DNA of 64,000 nt, from contig NZ_QYUQ01000002.1 in NCBI RefSeq assembly GCF_003590835.1, positions 434,001 through 498,000 on the forward strand. The letters are read 5' to 3'. The notes under the pieces are model-generated. The model did no database searches. It was not told the origin of the DNA and worked only from the letters and a program-made list of their open reading frames with translations. The translations under genes were made by a program, and so were the position numbers. The DNA comes from Noviherbaspirillum sedimenti. GTDB lineage: Bacteria; Pseudomonadota; Gammaproteobacteria; Burkholderiales; Burkholderiaceae_D. How positions within the stretch are numbered: the stretch's first letter is position 1; each line of letters starts with the position of its first letter. Positions 19,318 through 28,903 of this stretch are shown here, in pieces.

Positions 19318-20442
19318 ATGGGTTTCATGATGCGCTTTGCGCTGGTCGCCGGCGGGCTGGCGCTCGTGCTCGCCGTGACGCTGGGCGGCGGCTTGCGGCA
19401 GGGTCTGCTGGCGCTGCTCGGCATCGGTTTCGGCGCCGTATTGCAGGGCGCCCGCTTTGGCTTCACCACGGGCTGGCGCAACTATATCGAAAACCGCGAT
19501 CCGCAGGGGCTGTGGGCGCAGATGCTGCTGCTGGTGCTGGCCGCCGCCATCTCGCTGCCACTGATCGCCAACAATGCCGGCGAACTGGTTGGTGCGGTGG
19601 CGCCGCTGACCATCAGCCTGGTGCTGGGCGCCTTCCTGTTCGGCGCTGCCATGCAGCTGGCTGACGGTTGCGGTTCCGGCACGCTGTACAAGGCCGGCGC
19701 CGGCGCGCCGATTTCCTTTGCGGTGCTGCCGACCTTCGCCATCGGCAGTTTCGTCGGTGCTTCGCACCAGCCTGGCTGGATCGCGCTGGGCGGATTGCCG
19801 CCGGTGGACCTGCTGCAATTCGGCTGGCCGGCGGCGCTGGCGATTACGGTCGCGGGTTGCGGCCTGGTGGCCTGGCTGGCGGCACGTGGTGCGAAAAAGC
19901 ATCGTGCCACGCTGGCGCCGGCACAAGTGGCGGCCCAGCTGGCCAAGCCAGGCTGGGCCAAGCGCTGGTGGATCGGCGCGATCCTGCTGGCGATCCTGTA
20001 CGTGCTGCATCTGGTCATCGCCGGGCAGCCCTGGGGGATCGTCTACGGCATCGGCCTGTGGGGCGCGAAGGCGGCCACCGCAGTGGGCTGGAGCCCGTTT
20101 GGCGACGCCTTCTGGGGCATGGCGCCGCATGCCGATCGTCTGGCCGCTCCGATTCTGGCCGACGTCACTTCGGTCACCAATATCGGTCTGATCTTCGGCG
20201 CACTGGCGGTATCGCGCTGGAATGGCCCGGCGGATATCCGCATTCCCTCGGCCAAGCGCCTGCTGGCTGGCGCCGCCGCCGGTCTGGTGATGGGGTACAG
20301 CTCGCGCATGGCGTTTGGCTGTAATGTCGGCGCCTTCCTGGACGGTATCGCCTCGGCCAGCGTGCACGGCTGGGTATGGTTCGCGCTGGCGTTTGCCGGT
20401 TCGCTGGTCGGCGTGCGCCTGCGCCAGCGTGTCAGCGCCTGA
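19318..20442 (+). CDS. YeeE/YedE family sulfur transporter
   Basis: 374-aa polytopic inner-membrane protein with about nine hydrophobic helices. The family's conserved cysteine motifs are present: DGCGSGTLY (about 118-126) and FGCNVGAFLDGIASASVHGW (about 333-352). In the characterised thiosulfate importer TsuA, such cysteines relay the substrate. It follows the periplasmic rhodanese by 10 nt, and its stop overlaps a following ATG (TGATG). The operon context supports import of thiosulfate or reduced sulfur. No TusA-like gene is present next to it. Confidence 0.88.
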   Translation: MGFMMRFALVAGGLALVLAVTLGGGLRQGLLALLGIGFGAVLQGARFGFTTGWRNYIENRDPQGLWAQMLLLVLAAAISLPLIANNAGELVGAVAPLTISLVLGAFLFGAAMQLADGCGSGTLYKAGAGAPISFAVLPTFAIGSFVGASHQPGWIALGGLPPVDLLQFGWPAALAITVAGCGLVAWLAARGAKKHRATLAPAQVAAQLAKPGWAKRWWIGAILLAILYVLHLVIAGQPWGIVYGIGLWGAKAATAVGWSPFGDAFWGMAPHADRLAAPILADVTSVTNIGLIFGALAVSRWNGPADIRIPSAKRLLAGAAAGLVMGYSSRMAFGCNVGAFLDGIASASVHGWVWFALAFAGSLVGVRLRQRVSA

Positions 20443-20456
20443 TGGAGGAAAAGAAC

Positions 20457-20624
20457 ATGAATGGCAAACGCATTTTCGGTTTGATCACCACGCTGTTCTG
20501 GGTGCTGTTTGCGACGCTGATCGCGCTCGACACCCTGCACAGCAGCGGCAGTCGGGGCGAGCCGCCGCCGATTGCGCTTGGCAGCGGCCAGGCCGCCAGC
20601 GGCGGGCACTGCTCCGGGCGTTAA
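20457..20624 (+). CDS. Small single-TM protein of the sulfur operon
   Basis: 55-aa protein (MNGKRIFGLITTLFWVLFAT...) with one N-terminal membrane helix (about 7-26) and a Gly/Ser-rich tail ending in GGHCSGR, which holds a single cysteine. GGAGG at 20444-20448, eight bases before the ATG, makes the start convincing; an ATG at 20442 overlapping the transporter stop is less likely. It is the last gene before a terminator. I know no function. The cysteine tail beside a rhodanese and a cysteine-relay transporter suggests an accessory role (inference). Confidence 0.7.
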   Translation: MNGKRIFGLITTLFWVLFATLIALDTLHSSGSRGEPPPIALGSGQAASGGHCSGR

Positions 20625-20642
20625 ATTCATCAGGATGCATTG

Positions 20643-20675
20643 AAAAAAGGGTTCTCCAATGAAGAACCCTTTTTG
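20643..20675. terminator. Bidirectional intrinsic terminator
   Basis: 12-bp perfect stem AAAAAGGGTTCT (20644-20655) / AGAACCCTTTTT (20663-20674) with a 7-nt loop. The A run on the left and T run on the right allow it to serve both the sulfur operon (+) and the Smr gene (-). Confidence 0.92.
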
Positions 20676-20700
20676 TTTGTTGCGACGGCAAGCAGGATCG

Positions 20701-21345
20701 TCAGATCTGCGCCTTCAGCAACACCACCAGCGCGCCGGCGCCGCCATCGGCCGGCGTCGCCTGGCAAAAGGCAATCACCTCATCCTTTTGCACCAGCCAG
20801 TTGCGCACCTTGTTCTTCAGCACCGGTTGCTTGTTGACCGAGCCCAGGCCCTTGCCGTGCACCACGCGCAGGCAGCGCCAGCCGCGCTTGTCGGCCTCGC
20901 GTAAAAACTCGCCCAGCGCCTCGCGCGACTCGTCGGTGCGCAAGCCATGCAGGTCCAGTTCGCCCTGGATGACCCAGTGGCCGCGCCGCAGCTTGCGCAG
21001 CACGTCGGCGCCGATGCCGGCGCGCGCATAACTCAAGGCCTCGTCGCTTTCGAGCAGGGTCTCGATGCTGAATTCATCCGACAAAGATTCCCTCAGCGCG
21101 GCTTCCTCATCGGCCTGATGCTGGCGCGCCACCGGTGGCGGCGGGGCAGGGGCATGGCTGAGCTTGTCTTTGGAAGGCAAGGGCTTGATGTTGTTGCCGA
21201 TGCTGCGGCGGAACAGGTCGGCTTCGCGCTGCGCTTCCTGCTCGCGGCGCGCGCGTTCGGCAGCTTCCGCCTTGCGCGCTTCTTCCTTTTGCTTGAGTTC
21301 CTTGCTCAATGAATTGAGCGCCGCAAAATCCTTGATGGTGGCCAT
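20701..21345 (-). CDS. Smr domain protein (SmrA/B-like DNA endonuclease)
   Basis: 214 aa. A charged coiled-coil N-terminus (KELKQKEEARKAEAAERARR) is followed by a linker and a C-terminal Smr domain at about residues 120-210. The Smr domain shows the DLHGLRTDESREALGEF motif and CLRVVHGKGLGS. Stand-alone small Smr proteins have been described as nicking or endonuclease-like and, in some cases, as ribosome-associated factors. The start ATG at 21345 (MATIKDFAALNS) is chosen by homology. It lies 25 nt downstream of trxB on the same strand and probably shares its transcript. Confidence 0.88.
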   Translation of the reverse strand: MATIKDFAALNSLSKELKQKEEARKAEAAERARREQEAQREADLFRRSIGNNIKPLPSKDKLSHAPAPPPPVARQHQADEEAALRESLSDEFSIETLLESDEALSYARAGIGADVLRKLRRGHWVIQGELDLHGLRTDESREALGEFLREADKRGWRCLRVVHGKGLGSVNKQPVLKNKVRNWLVQKDEVIAFCQATPADGGAGALVVLLKAQI

Positions 21346-21370
21346 GATGGAACAAACTCGTTGAATGTTA

Positions 21371-22396
<1,026 letters not shown>

Positions 22397-22459
22397 TTAT
22401 TCGGCCTTGCGCAAGGTAAACTAAACAGGATTATAGTCGATGCGCCAGCAAGCTGATTT

Positions 22460-24796
22460 ATGACGAGAACCGCCCAAGCCTATACCCGCAATACCGCGCC
22501 CGCCGAGCCGCCCGAGCCCAGCCGCCTGGTGCGCCTGCTGTCCGAGGCGCGCTGGATTGCGCTGTCCGGCCTGTCGGTCTACCTGGTCATGATTTTATCC
22601 AGCTATTCGCGGCTCGATCCCGGCTGGTCGCATGCCAACGCGGCGGCACGCCTGCACAACTGGGGCGGCCACCTCGGCGCCTGGCTGGCCGATGTGATGT
22701 TGTTCGTGTTCGGCGTGTCGGCCTGGTGGTGGTGCGTGATGGTGTTGTGGACGGTCTGGGGCGGCTACCGCCGCCTCTCGCAACGCTACCTGTTGCGCCA
22801 GGAACCCGCGCCCATGCAGCGCCATGAAGGCTGGGTGCGCGGCATCGGCTTCGTGCTGCTGCTGACGGGCAGCGTGGCGATCGAATACCTGCGCATGTAT
22901 TCCCTGAAGGCGGAATTGCCGCGTGCGCCGGGCGGCGTGCTGGGCGAGGTGCTGGGTGCGGCCGCCTACAATGCCTTCGGCTTCACCGGCGCCACGCTGC
23001 TCTTGCTGCTGGTGTTCGGGGTCGGCTTCAGCCTGCTGTTCCAGGTGTCGTGGCTGACGCTGGCCGAGAAGATCGGCGGCGGCATCGAATGGTCGATTGC
23101 CGCCATCCGCAACCTGAATGCCGCGCGCGAAGACCGCAAGCTGGGCCAGGAAGCCGCAGTCAAGCGGGAAGTGGCGGTGGTGCAGGAACGCGCCAAGATC
23201 GAAGTGGCGCCGCCGATCCGCATCGAGCCGCAAGTGGTGGCGGTGCCGAAATCGGAACGGGTGGAAAAGGAAAGGCAGGTGTCGCTGTTTGCCGACATGC
23301 GCGACACCAACCTGCCGCCGCTGTCCTTGCTGGACGATGCGCCGCCGTCGCAGGAAACCGTCAGCGTCGAGACGCTGGAATTCACCAGCCGCCTGATCGA
23401 GAAAAAGCTTTCCGACTTCGGCGTCGAGGCCAAGGTGGTGGCGGCTTATCCCGGTCCGGTGATCACCCGCTACGAAATCGAGCCGGCCACGGGCGTGAAG
23501 GGTAGCCAGATCGTCAACCTGGCGCGCGACCTGGCACGTTCGCTGTCGCTGACCTCGATTCGTGTGGTCGAGACCATCCCGGGCAAGAATTACATGGGGC
23601 TGGAGTTGCCCAACCCGAAGCGCCAGATCGTCCGCCTGACCGAGATCCTCGGCTCCAAAGTCTACAATGACAGCACCTCCAGCCTGACGGTCGCGCTCGG
23701 CAAGGATATTGCCGGCAACCCCGTTACTGCCGACCTTGCCAAGATGCCGCACTTGCTGGTGGCCGGTACTACCGGCTCGGGCAAGTCGGTGGGCATCAAT
23801 GCCACCATCCTGTCGCTGCTCTACAAGGCTGATCCGAACAATGTGCGGCTGATCCTGATCGATCCCAAGATGCTGGAAATGTCGGTGTATGAAGGCATTC
23901 CGCACCTGCTGGCGCCGGTCGTCACCGACATGCGCCAGGCCGGCCACGCGCTGAACTGGGCGGTAGGCGAAATGGAGCGGCGCTACAAGCTCATGAGCAA
24001 GCTCGGCGTGCGCAACCTGGCTGGCTACAACAACAAGATTGCCGATGCGGACAAAAAGGAAGAAAAGATTCCCAATCCTTTCAGCCTGACGCCGGACGCC
24101 CCCGAGCCGCTGGAAAAACTGCCGACCATCGTCATCATCATCGACGAATTGGCCGACCTGATGATGGTAGTTGGCAAGAAGGTCGAAGAACTGATCGCCC
24201 GTATCGCACAAAAGGCGCGCGCCGCCGGCATCCATCTGATCCTCGCCACGCAGCGGCCGTCGGTGGACGTCATCACCGGCCTGATCAAGGCCAACATCCC
24301 GACCCGCATCGCCTTCCAGGTCAGCAGCAAGATCGACTCGCGCACCATCCTCGACCAGATGGGTGCGGAAGCCTTGCTGGGCATGGGCGATATGCTGTAC
24401 ATGCCGCCTGGTACCGGCTTGCCGGTGCGTGTGCATGGCGCCTTCGTCTCCGACGAGGAAGTGCACCGGGTGGTCACGCACCTGAAAGAGCAGGGCGAGC
24501 CGAATTACATCGAAGGCATCCTGGAAGGCGGCTCGCTTGATGAGGGCGGCGAGGGCGGAGCGCTCGGCGGCGAAGGCGCAGGCGGCGGCGAAGCCGATGC
24601 GCTGTACGACCAGGCCGTCGCCGTGGTCCTGAAAAACCGCCGGGCTTCGATCTCGCTCGTGCAGCGTCACCTGCGCATCGGCTACAATCGGGCTGCACGC
24701 CTGCTCGAACAGATGGAGCAGAGCGGCCTGGTGTCAACCATGCAATCCAATGGCAATCGGGAAATCATGGTGCCAGCGGGTAATGCAAGCGAATAG
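22460..24796 (+). CDS. ftsK: DNA translocase FtsK
   Basis: 778-aa septal DNA pump for chromosome dimer resolution and division. Four N-terminal membrane helices lie at about residues 30-50, 72-103, 130-148 and 175-198. A short linker (much shorter than the E. coli one) leads to the RecA-type motor with Walker A GTTGSGKS at 436-443 and Walker [15 protein letters not shown]. The C-terminal gamma winged helix (about 710-778, [22 protein letters not shown]) reads KOPS and activates XerD. A Gly/Glu-rich spacer precedes gamma. Confidence 0.97.
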   Translation: MTRTAQAYTRNTAPAEPPEPSRLVRLLSEARWIALSGLSVYLVMILSSYSRLDPGWSHANAAARLHNWGGHLGAWLADVMLFVFGVSAWWWCVMVLWTVWGGYRRLSQRYLLRQEPAPMQRHEGWVRGIGFVLLLTGSVAIEYLRMYSLKAELPRAPGGVLGEVLGAAAYNAFGFTGATLLLLLVFGVGFSLLFQVSWLTLAEKIGGGIEWSIAAIRNLNAAREDRKLGQEAAVKREVAVVQERAKIEVAPPIRIEPQVVAVPKSERVEKERQVSLFADMRDTNLPPLSLLDDAPPSQETVSVETLEFTSRLIEKKLSDFGVEAKVVAAYPGPVITRYEIEPATGVKGSQIVNLARDLARSLSLTSIRVVETIPGKNYMGLELPNPKRQIVRLTEILGSKVYNDSTSSLTVALGKDIAGNPVTADLAKMPHLLVAGTTGSGKSVGINATILSLLYKADPNNVRLILIDPKMLEMSVYEGIPHLLAPVVTDMRQAGHALNWAVGEMERRYKLMSKLGVRNLAGYNNKIADADKKEEKIPNPFSLTPDAPEPLEKLPTIVIIIDELADLMMVVGKKVEELIARIAQKARAAGIHLILATQRPSVDVITGLIKANIPTRIAFQVSSKIDSRTILDQMGAEALLGMGDMLYMPPGTGLPVRVHGAFVSDEEVHRVVTHLKEQGEPNYIEGILEGGSLDEGGEGGALGGEGAGGGEADALYDQAVAVVLKNRRASISLVQRHLRIGYNRAARLLEQMEQSGLVSTMQSNGNREIMVPAGNASE

Positions 24797-24836
24797 GATG
24801 ATTATTTTGAAATTGATGGAAGAAATGCGGGAAGAA

Positions 24837-25508
24837 ATGCGGCAACAAAAGCGCCTGGCGGGCGTGAGCCTGGCCGCATGGCGCGCGCTGCTGTGCGCCG
24901 GCGCGGCGGCGGTCGCCCTGCTGCCGGGCCTCGCAGCGGCCTCTGCGCTGGAACAGTTCAAATCCTTTGTCGCCACCACCAAGTCGGCGCAAGGCGAGTT
25001 TTCCCAGCGATTGGTGAAGGCTGACAAGGATGGCAAGCCAAGGGTGTCGCAGGAATCGACCGGCACCTTCACTTTCGCCCGTCCCGGCAAGTTTGTCTGG
25101 CTGTACCAGAAGCCCTACGAGCAATTGCTGCAAGCCGATGGCGAAAAACTCTATATTTACGACCGCGACCTGAACCAGGTCACGGTCAGGAAGCTGGGTA
25201 ACGCGCTGGGTTCCTCGCCGGCGGCGATCCTGTTCGGCAGCAACGACCTGGAAAAGAATTTCGTCCTGAAAGAAGGCGGCAGCAAGGATGGCCTGGAATG
25301 GCTGCAAGCCACGCCGATGGCCAAGGACACCACCTTCGACCAGATTGGCATCGGCCTGAAGAACGGTGTGCCGCAGGCCATGGAATTGCGTGATTCCTTC
25401 GGCCAGGTGTCGCTGCTGACCTTCAAGAAATTCGAGAGGAATCCGCCGCTCAAGCCGGGCCAGTTCAAGTTCGTCGCGCCCAAGGGCGCCGACGTCTTCG
25501 AGCAGTAA
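24837..25508 (+). CDS. lolA: Outer-membrane lipoprotein carrier protein LolA
   Basis: Periplasmic chaperone that ferries lipoproteins from LolCDE to the outer membrane. It has a signal peptide (positive MRQQKRLAG, hydrophobic core LLCAGAAAVALLPGLAAA) and a mature domain with the LolA signatures AQGEFSQRLV, ESTGTFTFARPGKFVW and FVAPKGADVFEQ at the end. Several in-frame starts exist (24798, 24816, 24825, 24837). The last gives a normal basic n-region, whereas longer forms add an unusual acidic EEMREEM stretch, so 24837 is my choice with modest certainty. It abuts rarA directly. Confidence 0.92.
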   Translation: MRQQKRLAGVSLAAWRALLCAGAAAVALLPGLAAASALEQFKSFVATTKSAQGEFSQRLVKADKDGKPRVSQESTGTFTFARPGKFVWLYQKPYEQLLQADGEKLYIYDRDLNQVTVRKLGNALGSSPAAILFGSNDLEKNFVLKEGGSKDGLEWLQATPMAKDTTFDQIGIGLKNGVPQAMELRDSFGQVSLLTFKKFERNPPLKPGQFKFVAPKGADVFEQ

Positions 25509-26804
25509 ATGTCTTCCATTCCACTTGCCGAGCGCCTGCGTCCGCAGGCGCTCGATGACGTCATCGGCCAGCAGCATCTGCTCGGTCCCGGTAAGCCGCT
25601 GCGCGTGGCGTTCGAATCGGGCGAGCCGCATTCGATGATCCTGTGGGGGCCGCCGGGCGTCGGCAAGACCACGCTGGCGCGCCTGATGGCGCAAAGCTTC
25701 AATGCTGAATTCATCGCCTTGTCGGCGGTGCTCTCGGGTGTCAAGGAAATCCGCGAAGCGGTCGAGCGGGCGCAAGTCGTGCGCGCCAATTCCGGCCGTC
25801 GCACCATCCTGTTCGTCGACGAGGTGCACCGCTTTAACAAGAGCCAGCAGGATGCCTTCCTGCCGCATGTCGAAAGCGGGCTGTTTACCTTCATTGGTGC
25901 CACCACCGAAAACCCGTCCTTCGAAGTCAACAGCGCCTTGCTGTCGCGCGCGGCCGTTTACGTGCTGAAGTCGCTGACCGAAGAAGACCTGGATGCGCTG
26001 GTGGACCGCGCCTGCATCGAGGAACTCGAAGGCCTGGATATCGATCCGCAAGCCAAGGCCATGCTGGTGGCCAGCGCCGATGGCGACGGCAGGAAACTCC
26101 TGAACAACCTCGAAATCGTCTTCCGCGCCGCCACTGCCAAGGGGCAGGAAGAAGTCAACCAGGCGCTGCTGGCCGAATGCCTGGGCGACGCCCTGCGGCG
26201 TTTCGACAAGGGCGGCGACGCCTTCTACGACCAGATCTCGGCGCTGCACAAGTCGGTGCGCGGCTCCAACCCGGACGCGGCGCTGTACTGGCTGGTGAGG
26301 ATGCTCGACGGCGGCACCGATCCGCGCTACCTGTCGCGCCGGCTGGTGCGCATGGCCACCGAGGATATCGGCCTGGCCGACCCGCGCGCCCTGCGCATCA
26401 CGCTTGACGCCGCTGAAACCTATGAGCGGCTTGGTTCTCCTGAAGGCGAGCTGGCGCTGGCCGAGGCAGTGATCTTCCTCGCCTGCGCCGCCAAGTCGAA
26501 CGCTGTCTACAAGGCCTACAACGCCGCGCGCGCCTTCGTTGCCAAGGACAAGTCACGCGGCGTGCCGGAACATTTGCGCAATGCGCCGACCAAGCTGATG
26601 AAAGAACTTGGCTACGGCAAGCTGTACCGCTACGCCCACGACGAGCCGGGTGCCTATGCGGCCGGCGAGACCTACCTGCCGGAAGGCATGGCCGAGCCGC
26701 ACTGGTACCAGCCGGTGCCGCGCGGCATGGAAGGCAAGATCGGCGAGAAGCTGGCTTACCTGAAGTCGCTGGATGAGGCGGCATGGAAGAAAGACCGTAA
26801 ATAG
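25509..26804 (+). CDS. rarA: Replication-associated recombination protein RarA (MgsA)
   Basis: 431-aa AAA+ ATPase acting at stalled replication forks. Walker A GPPGVGKTTLA begins at residue 47, Walker B is FVDEVHRFNKSQQDAF, sensor 1 lies at IGATTENPSFEVNSALLSRA, and the tetramerisation C-terminus includes ADPRALRITLDAAETYERLGSPEGELAL. It starts on the base after the lolA stop, so the two are coupled. The next conserved neighbour expected in Burkholderiales, serS, is displaced about 10 kb downstream here. Confidence 0.96.
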   Translation: MSSIPLAERLRPQALDDVIGQQHLLGPGKPLRVAFESGEPHSMILWGPPGVGKTTLARLMAQSFNAEFIALSAVLSGVKEIREAVERAQVVRANSGRRTILFVDEVHRFNKSQQDAFLPHVESGLFTFIGATTENPSFEVNSALLSRAAVYVLKSLTEEDLDALVDRACIEELEGLDIDPQAKAMLVASADGDGRKLLNNLEIVFRAATAKGQEEVNQALLAECLGDALRRFDKGGDAFYDQISALHKSVRGSNPDAALYWLVRMLDGGTDPRYLSRRLVRMATEDIGLADPRALRITLDAAETYERLGSPEGELALAEAVIFLACAAKSNAVYKAYNAARAFVAKDKSRGVPEHLRNAPTKLMKELGYGKLYRYAHDEPGAYAAGETYLPEGMAEPHWYQPVPRGMEGKIGEKLAYLKSLDEAAWKKDRK

Positions 26805-26933
26805 CGTCCGCGCGCGTTGCTCCCAAGCCTCTATCATTCGGAACGGCTGCCGTTCGCACTGATCTCCTGCAAAATTATCATCGGGAAAAAATATAAATAA
26901 TCCCCGAATTGGCGCTGTATATCCCGCACTCCT

Positions 26934-26968
26934 AACCGGTCTTCTCAATTGAGAAAACCGGTTTTTTT
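26934..26968 (+). terminator. Rho-independent terminator after rarA
   Basis: Stem AACCGGT (26934-26940) / ACCGGTT (26957-26963), with an inner TCTC/GAGA pairing and a seven-T run (26962-26968). It lies 130 nt after rarA and isolates it from the catabolic genes that follow. Confidence 0.88.
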
Positions 26969-27010
26969 ATCGTTAAGCCGCCTTGACACGGCGAAGTCCT
27001 TGCTTTAAAT

Positions 27011-27049
27011 TACGAATATCGAATTACGAATCGAGATTCGTAATTCGTA
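27011..27049. promoter_or_regulatory. TACGAAT operator-like array upstream of first SDR gene
   Basis: Four copies of TACGAAT/ATTCGTA lie in 39 bp: direct at 27011-27017 and 27025-27031, inverted at 27036-27042 and 27043-27049. The inner part forms a perfect 12-bp inverted repeat, GAATTACGAATC (27021-27032) and GATTCGTAATTC (27035-27046), with a 2-nt spacer. It ends 26 nt before the SDR start codon, a natural repressor site. Which protein binds it is inference; the TetR gene of the cluster is the obvious candidate. Confidence 0.7.
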
Positions 27050-27075
27050 AATAAACAAAACAATGGAGACATGAT

Positions 27076-27855
27076 ATGCCCGGAGCGGAGAAGCCGATCG
27101 TCGTCATTACTGGCGGAGCAAGCGGCATTGGCGCCAGTTGCGCCGAGCTGCTGGCCAATGAGGGTTATCAGGTAGTGCTTGCCGATGTGCAGATCGACCT
27201 GGCGCAGGACGTGGCTGCGCGCATCGGCGCCCAAGCCTATGCATTTGACGCCACCGACGAGCGCAGCATCCGCGACCTGGCGCGCCGGGTCGAGAGCGAA
27301 GTCGGCCCCGTGTATGGCCTCGTCAACAGCGCCGGCATAACCCAGAAACCGCTGCCGCCCGAACACTTGGATATGGCGCAGTGGGACCGTGTGCAGAGCA
27401 TCGACTTTCGCGGCACCTATGTCGCCGCACTGGCTTTTTCCGAAGGCATGCGCAGCCGCAAGCGCGGCGCCATTGTCAATATTTCTTCCATCGCCGGGTC
27501 CAGCTCCATGCCCTTGCATTCCTATGCGCCCGCCAAGGCCGCGGTCATCAGCATGACGCAATGCCTGGCGGCGGAGTGGGGACCATCCGGCATCCGCGTC
27601 AATGCCGTCGCCCCGGGTTACACCCTGACGCCCATGCTCCAGGAAGCGATCGATCGTGGCGAGCGCGAAGTCAGCGGTGCCCTGCAAAATACGCCGCTGG
27701 GGCGACTGGTGCTGCCGTCCCAGGTGGCCGATGCGGTGAGCTTCCTGCTGTCGCAACGCGCCAGTGCCATTACCGGCGTCAATCTGCCGGTCGATGGCGG
27801 CTGGCTGGTGGGCTGCAGTTGGGACATGTACGGCGGTTTGCGGCAGCCCGCATGA
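27076..27855 (+). CDS. SDR family oxidoreductase
   Basis: 259-aa classical short-chain dehydrogenase/reductase. The cofactor motif GGASGIG lies at residues 13-19, NSAG follows, and the catalytic Ser of NISSIAGSSS and the Y150-x3-K154 pair (YAPAK) are intact. The C-terminal substrate loop ends VDGGWLVGCSWDMYGG. GGAGA is placed seven bases before the ATG. It opens the catabolic cluster just behind the TACGAAT array and is 70 nt upstream of the E1-alpha gene. Substrate unknown; oxidation of a secondary alcohol or diol feeding the dehydrogenase complex is plausible. Confidence 0.88.
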   Translation: MPGAEKPIVVITGGASGIGASCAELLANEGYQVVLADVQIDLAQDVAARIGAQAYAFDATDERSIRDLARRVESEVGPVYGLVNSAGITQKPLPPEHLDMAQWDRVQSIDFRGTYVAALAFSEGMRSRKRGAIVNISSIAGSSSMPLHSYAPAKAAVISMTQCLAAEWGPSGIRVNAVAPGYTLTPMLQEAIDRGEREVSGALQNTPLGRLVLPSQVADAVSFLLSQRASAITGVNLPVDGGWLVGCSWDMYGGLRQPA

Positions 27856-27872
27856 GGGCTGCCTGAAAACTT

Positions 27873-27889
27873 TACGAATTTTTACGAAT
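27873..27889. promoter_or_regulatory. Paired TACGAAT half-sites before the E1-alpha gene
   Basis: Two direct copies of TACGAAT (27873-27879 and 27883-27889), spaced 10 bp start to start (one helical turn), lie in the 70-nt gap between the SDR and E1-alpha genes. They repeat the motif of the array at 27011-27049. Confidence 0.55.
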
Positions 27890-27925
27890 GAAAACCAACA
27901 TCAGAGCGCAAGCTTGTCAAAGCCA

Positions 27926-28900
27926 ATGACTAAAAATAAAGACAGCCAGTTGCTGCTGTCCCTGTACCGGACCATGCGTCTGATCCGGGTCGCGGAAAGC
28001 AGCCTGATCAAATTGTTTGCAGATAGCGAAATTCCCGGCTTCATCCACTTAAGCATCGGCCAGGAGGCGGTCGCCGCCGGCGTGATGGCTGCCCTAGAAG
28101 AGCGCGATACTGTCGCGACGAATCACCGGGGGCATGGCCATGTGCTCGCGCGCGGCATGGAGCTCGACCTGTTCTTCAAGGAGTTGATGGGCAAGGACGG
28201 CGGCATCTGCCGCGGCCGCGGCGGCTCCATGCACGTGGCCGACAGGAGCAAGGGCATCCTCGGCGCCAATGGCATCGTCGGCGCCGGTATCCCGATTGCC
28301 CTGGGCAGCGCGCTGGCGCATTCGGTGCGCGGCACCGGTGGCGTTGCGGTAGCGTTCTTCGGCGACGGCGCGATGGCTGAGGGCGTGCTGCATGAAAGCC
28401 TGAACATGGCGGCGCTGTGGAAATTGCCGATGCTGTTCGTCTGCGAACACAATGGCTGGTCCGAATTTTCGCAAACAAAGGAACAGTTCGTCGCCGAGCT
28501 GGCCGATCTGGCGCGCGCTTTCGGCATCCAGCATGTGCAGGTGGACGGTAACAATGTCGAGGAAGTGGCATTGGCAGCGCAGCAACTGACAAGCCAGGCG
28601 CGCGCCGGCGGGCCGCGTATTCTCGAATGCAAAACGCACCGGATACGCGGACACTTCGAGGGCGATTCGCAGAAATACCGAAACGCCGAGGAATTGATCG
28701 CGGCCGACGACTGCGATCCGCTCATATTCGCCCGCGCCATGATCGAACAGTGCGGCGTGGCGCCTGCAGCCGTCGACGGGATCGATGCCGAAGTCGAGGC
28801 CCAGGTGGCAGCGTCGGTGCTTGCCGGCCGCGCCGACAGGCAACCGGATTTTGCGCAGGCTTTTGCGGACGTCTATACGGCCACTGCGGCACAAGGATAA
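27926..28900 (+). CDS. acoA: Acetoin/2-oxoacid dehydrogenase E1 component, alpha subunit
   Basis: 324-aa thiamine-diphosphate-dependent E1-alpha. The TPP motif starts at GDGAMAEG (G146) and ends at the Asn of FVCEHN about 30 residues later; FIHLSIGQEAVAAGVM and GGSMHVAD are typical of the AcoA/PdhA group. With the beta subunit it decarboxylates acetoin or a related 2-oxo substrate and transfers the acyl group to lipoyl-E2. ATG at 27926 is chosen by homology. It lacks a good Shine-Dalgarno, but a 13-codon frame (27888-27929) ends across its start codon and may couple translation. Three bases separate it from acoB. Confidence 0.88.
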   Translation: MTKNKDSQLLLSLYRTMRLIRVAESSLIKLFADSEIPGFIHLSIGQEAVAAGVMAALEERDTVATNHRGHGHVLARGMELDLFFKELMGKDGGICRGRGGSMHVADRSKGILGANGIVGAGIPIALGSALAHSVRGTGGVAVAFFGDGAMAEGVLHESLNMAALWKLPMLFVCEHNGWSEFSQTKEQFVAELADLARAFGIQHVQVDGNNVEEVALAAQQLTSQARAGGPRILECKTHRIRGHFEGDSQKYRNAEELIAADDCDPLIFARAMIEQCGVAPAAVDGIDAEVEAQVAASVLAGRADRQPDFAQAFADVYTATAAQG

Positions 28901-28903
28901 AAA

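Noticed and set aside
22595..24670. 691-codon minus-strand open frame opposite ftsK
   Set aside because: It lies entirely on the antisense of a clear ftsK gene; its His/Gln/Arg-rich composition is the usual mirror of a GC-rich coding sequence.
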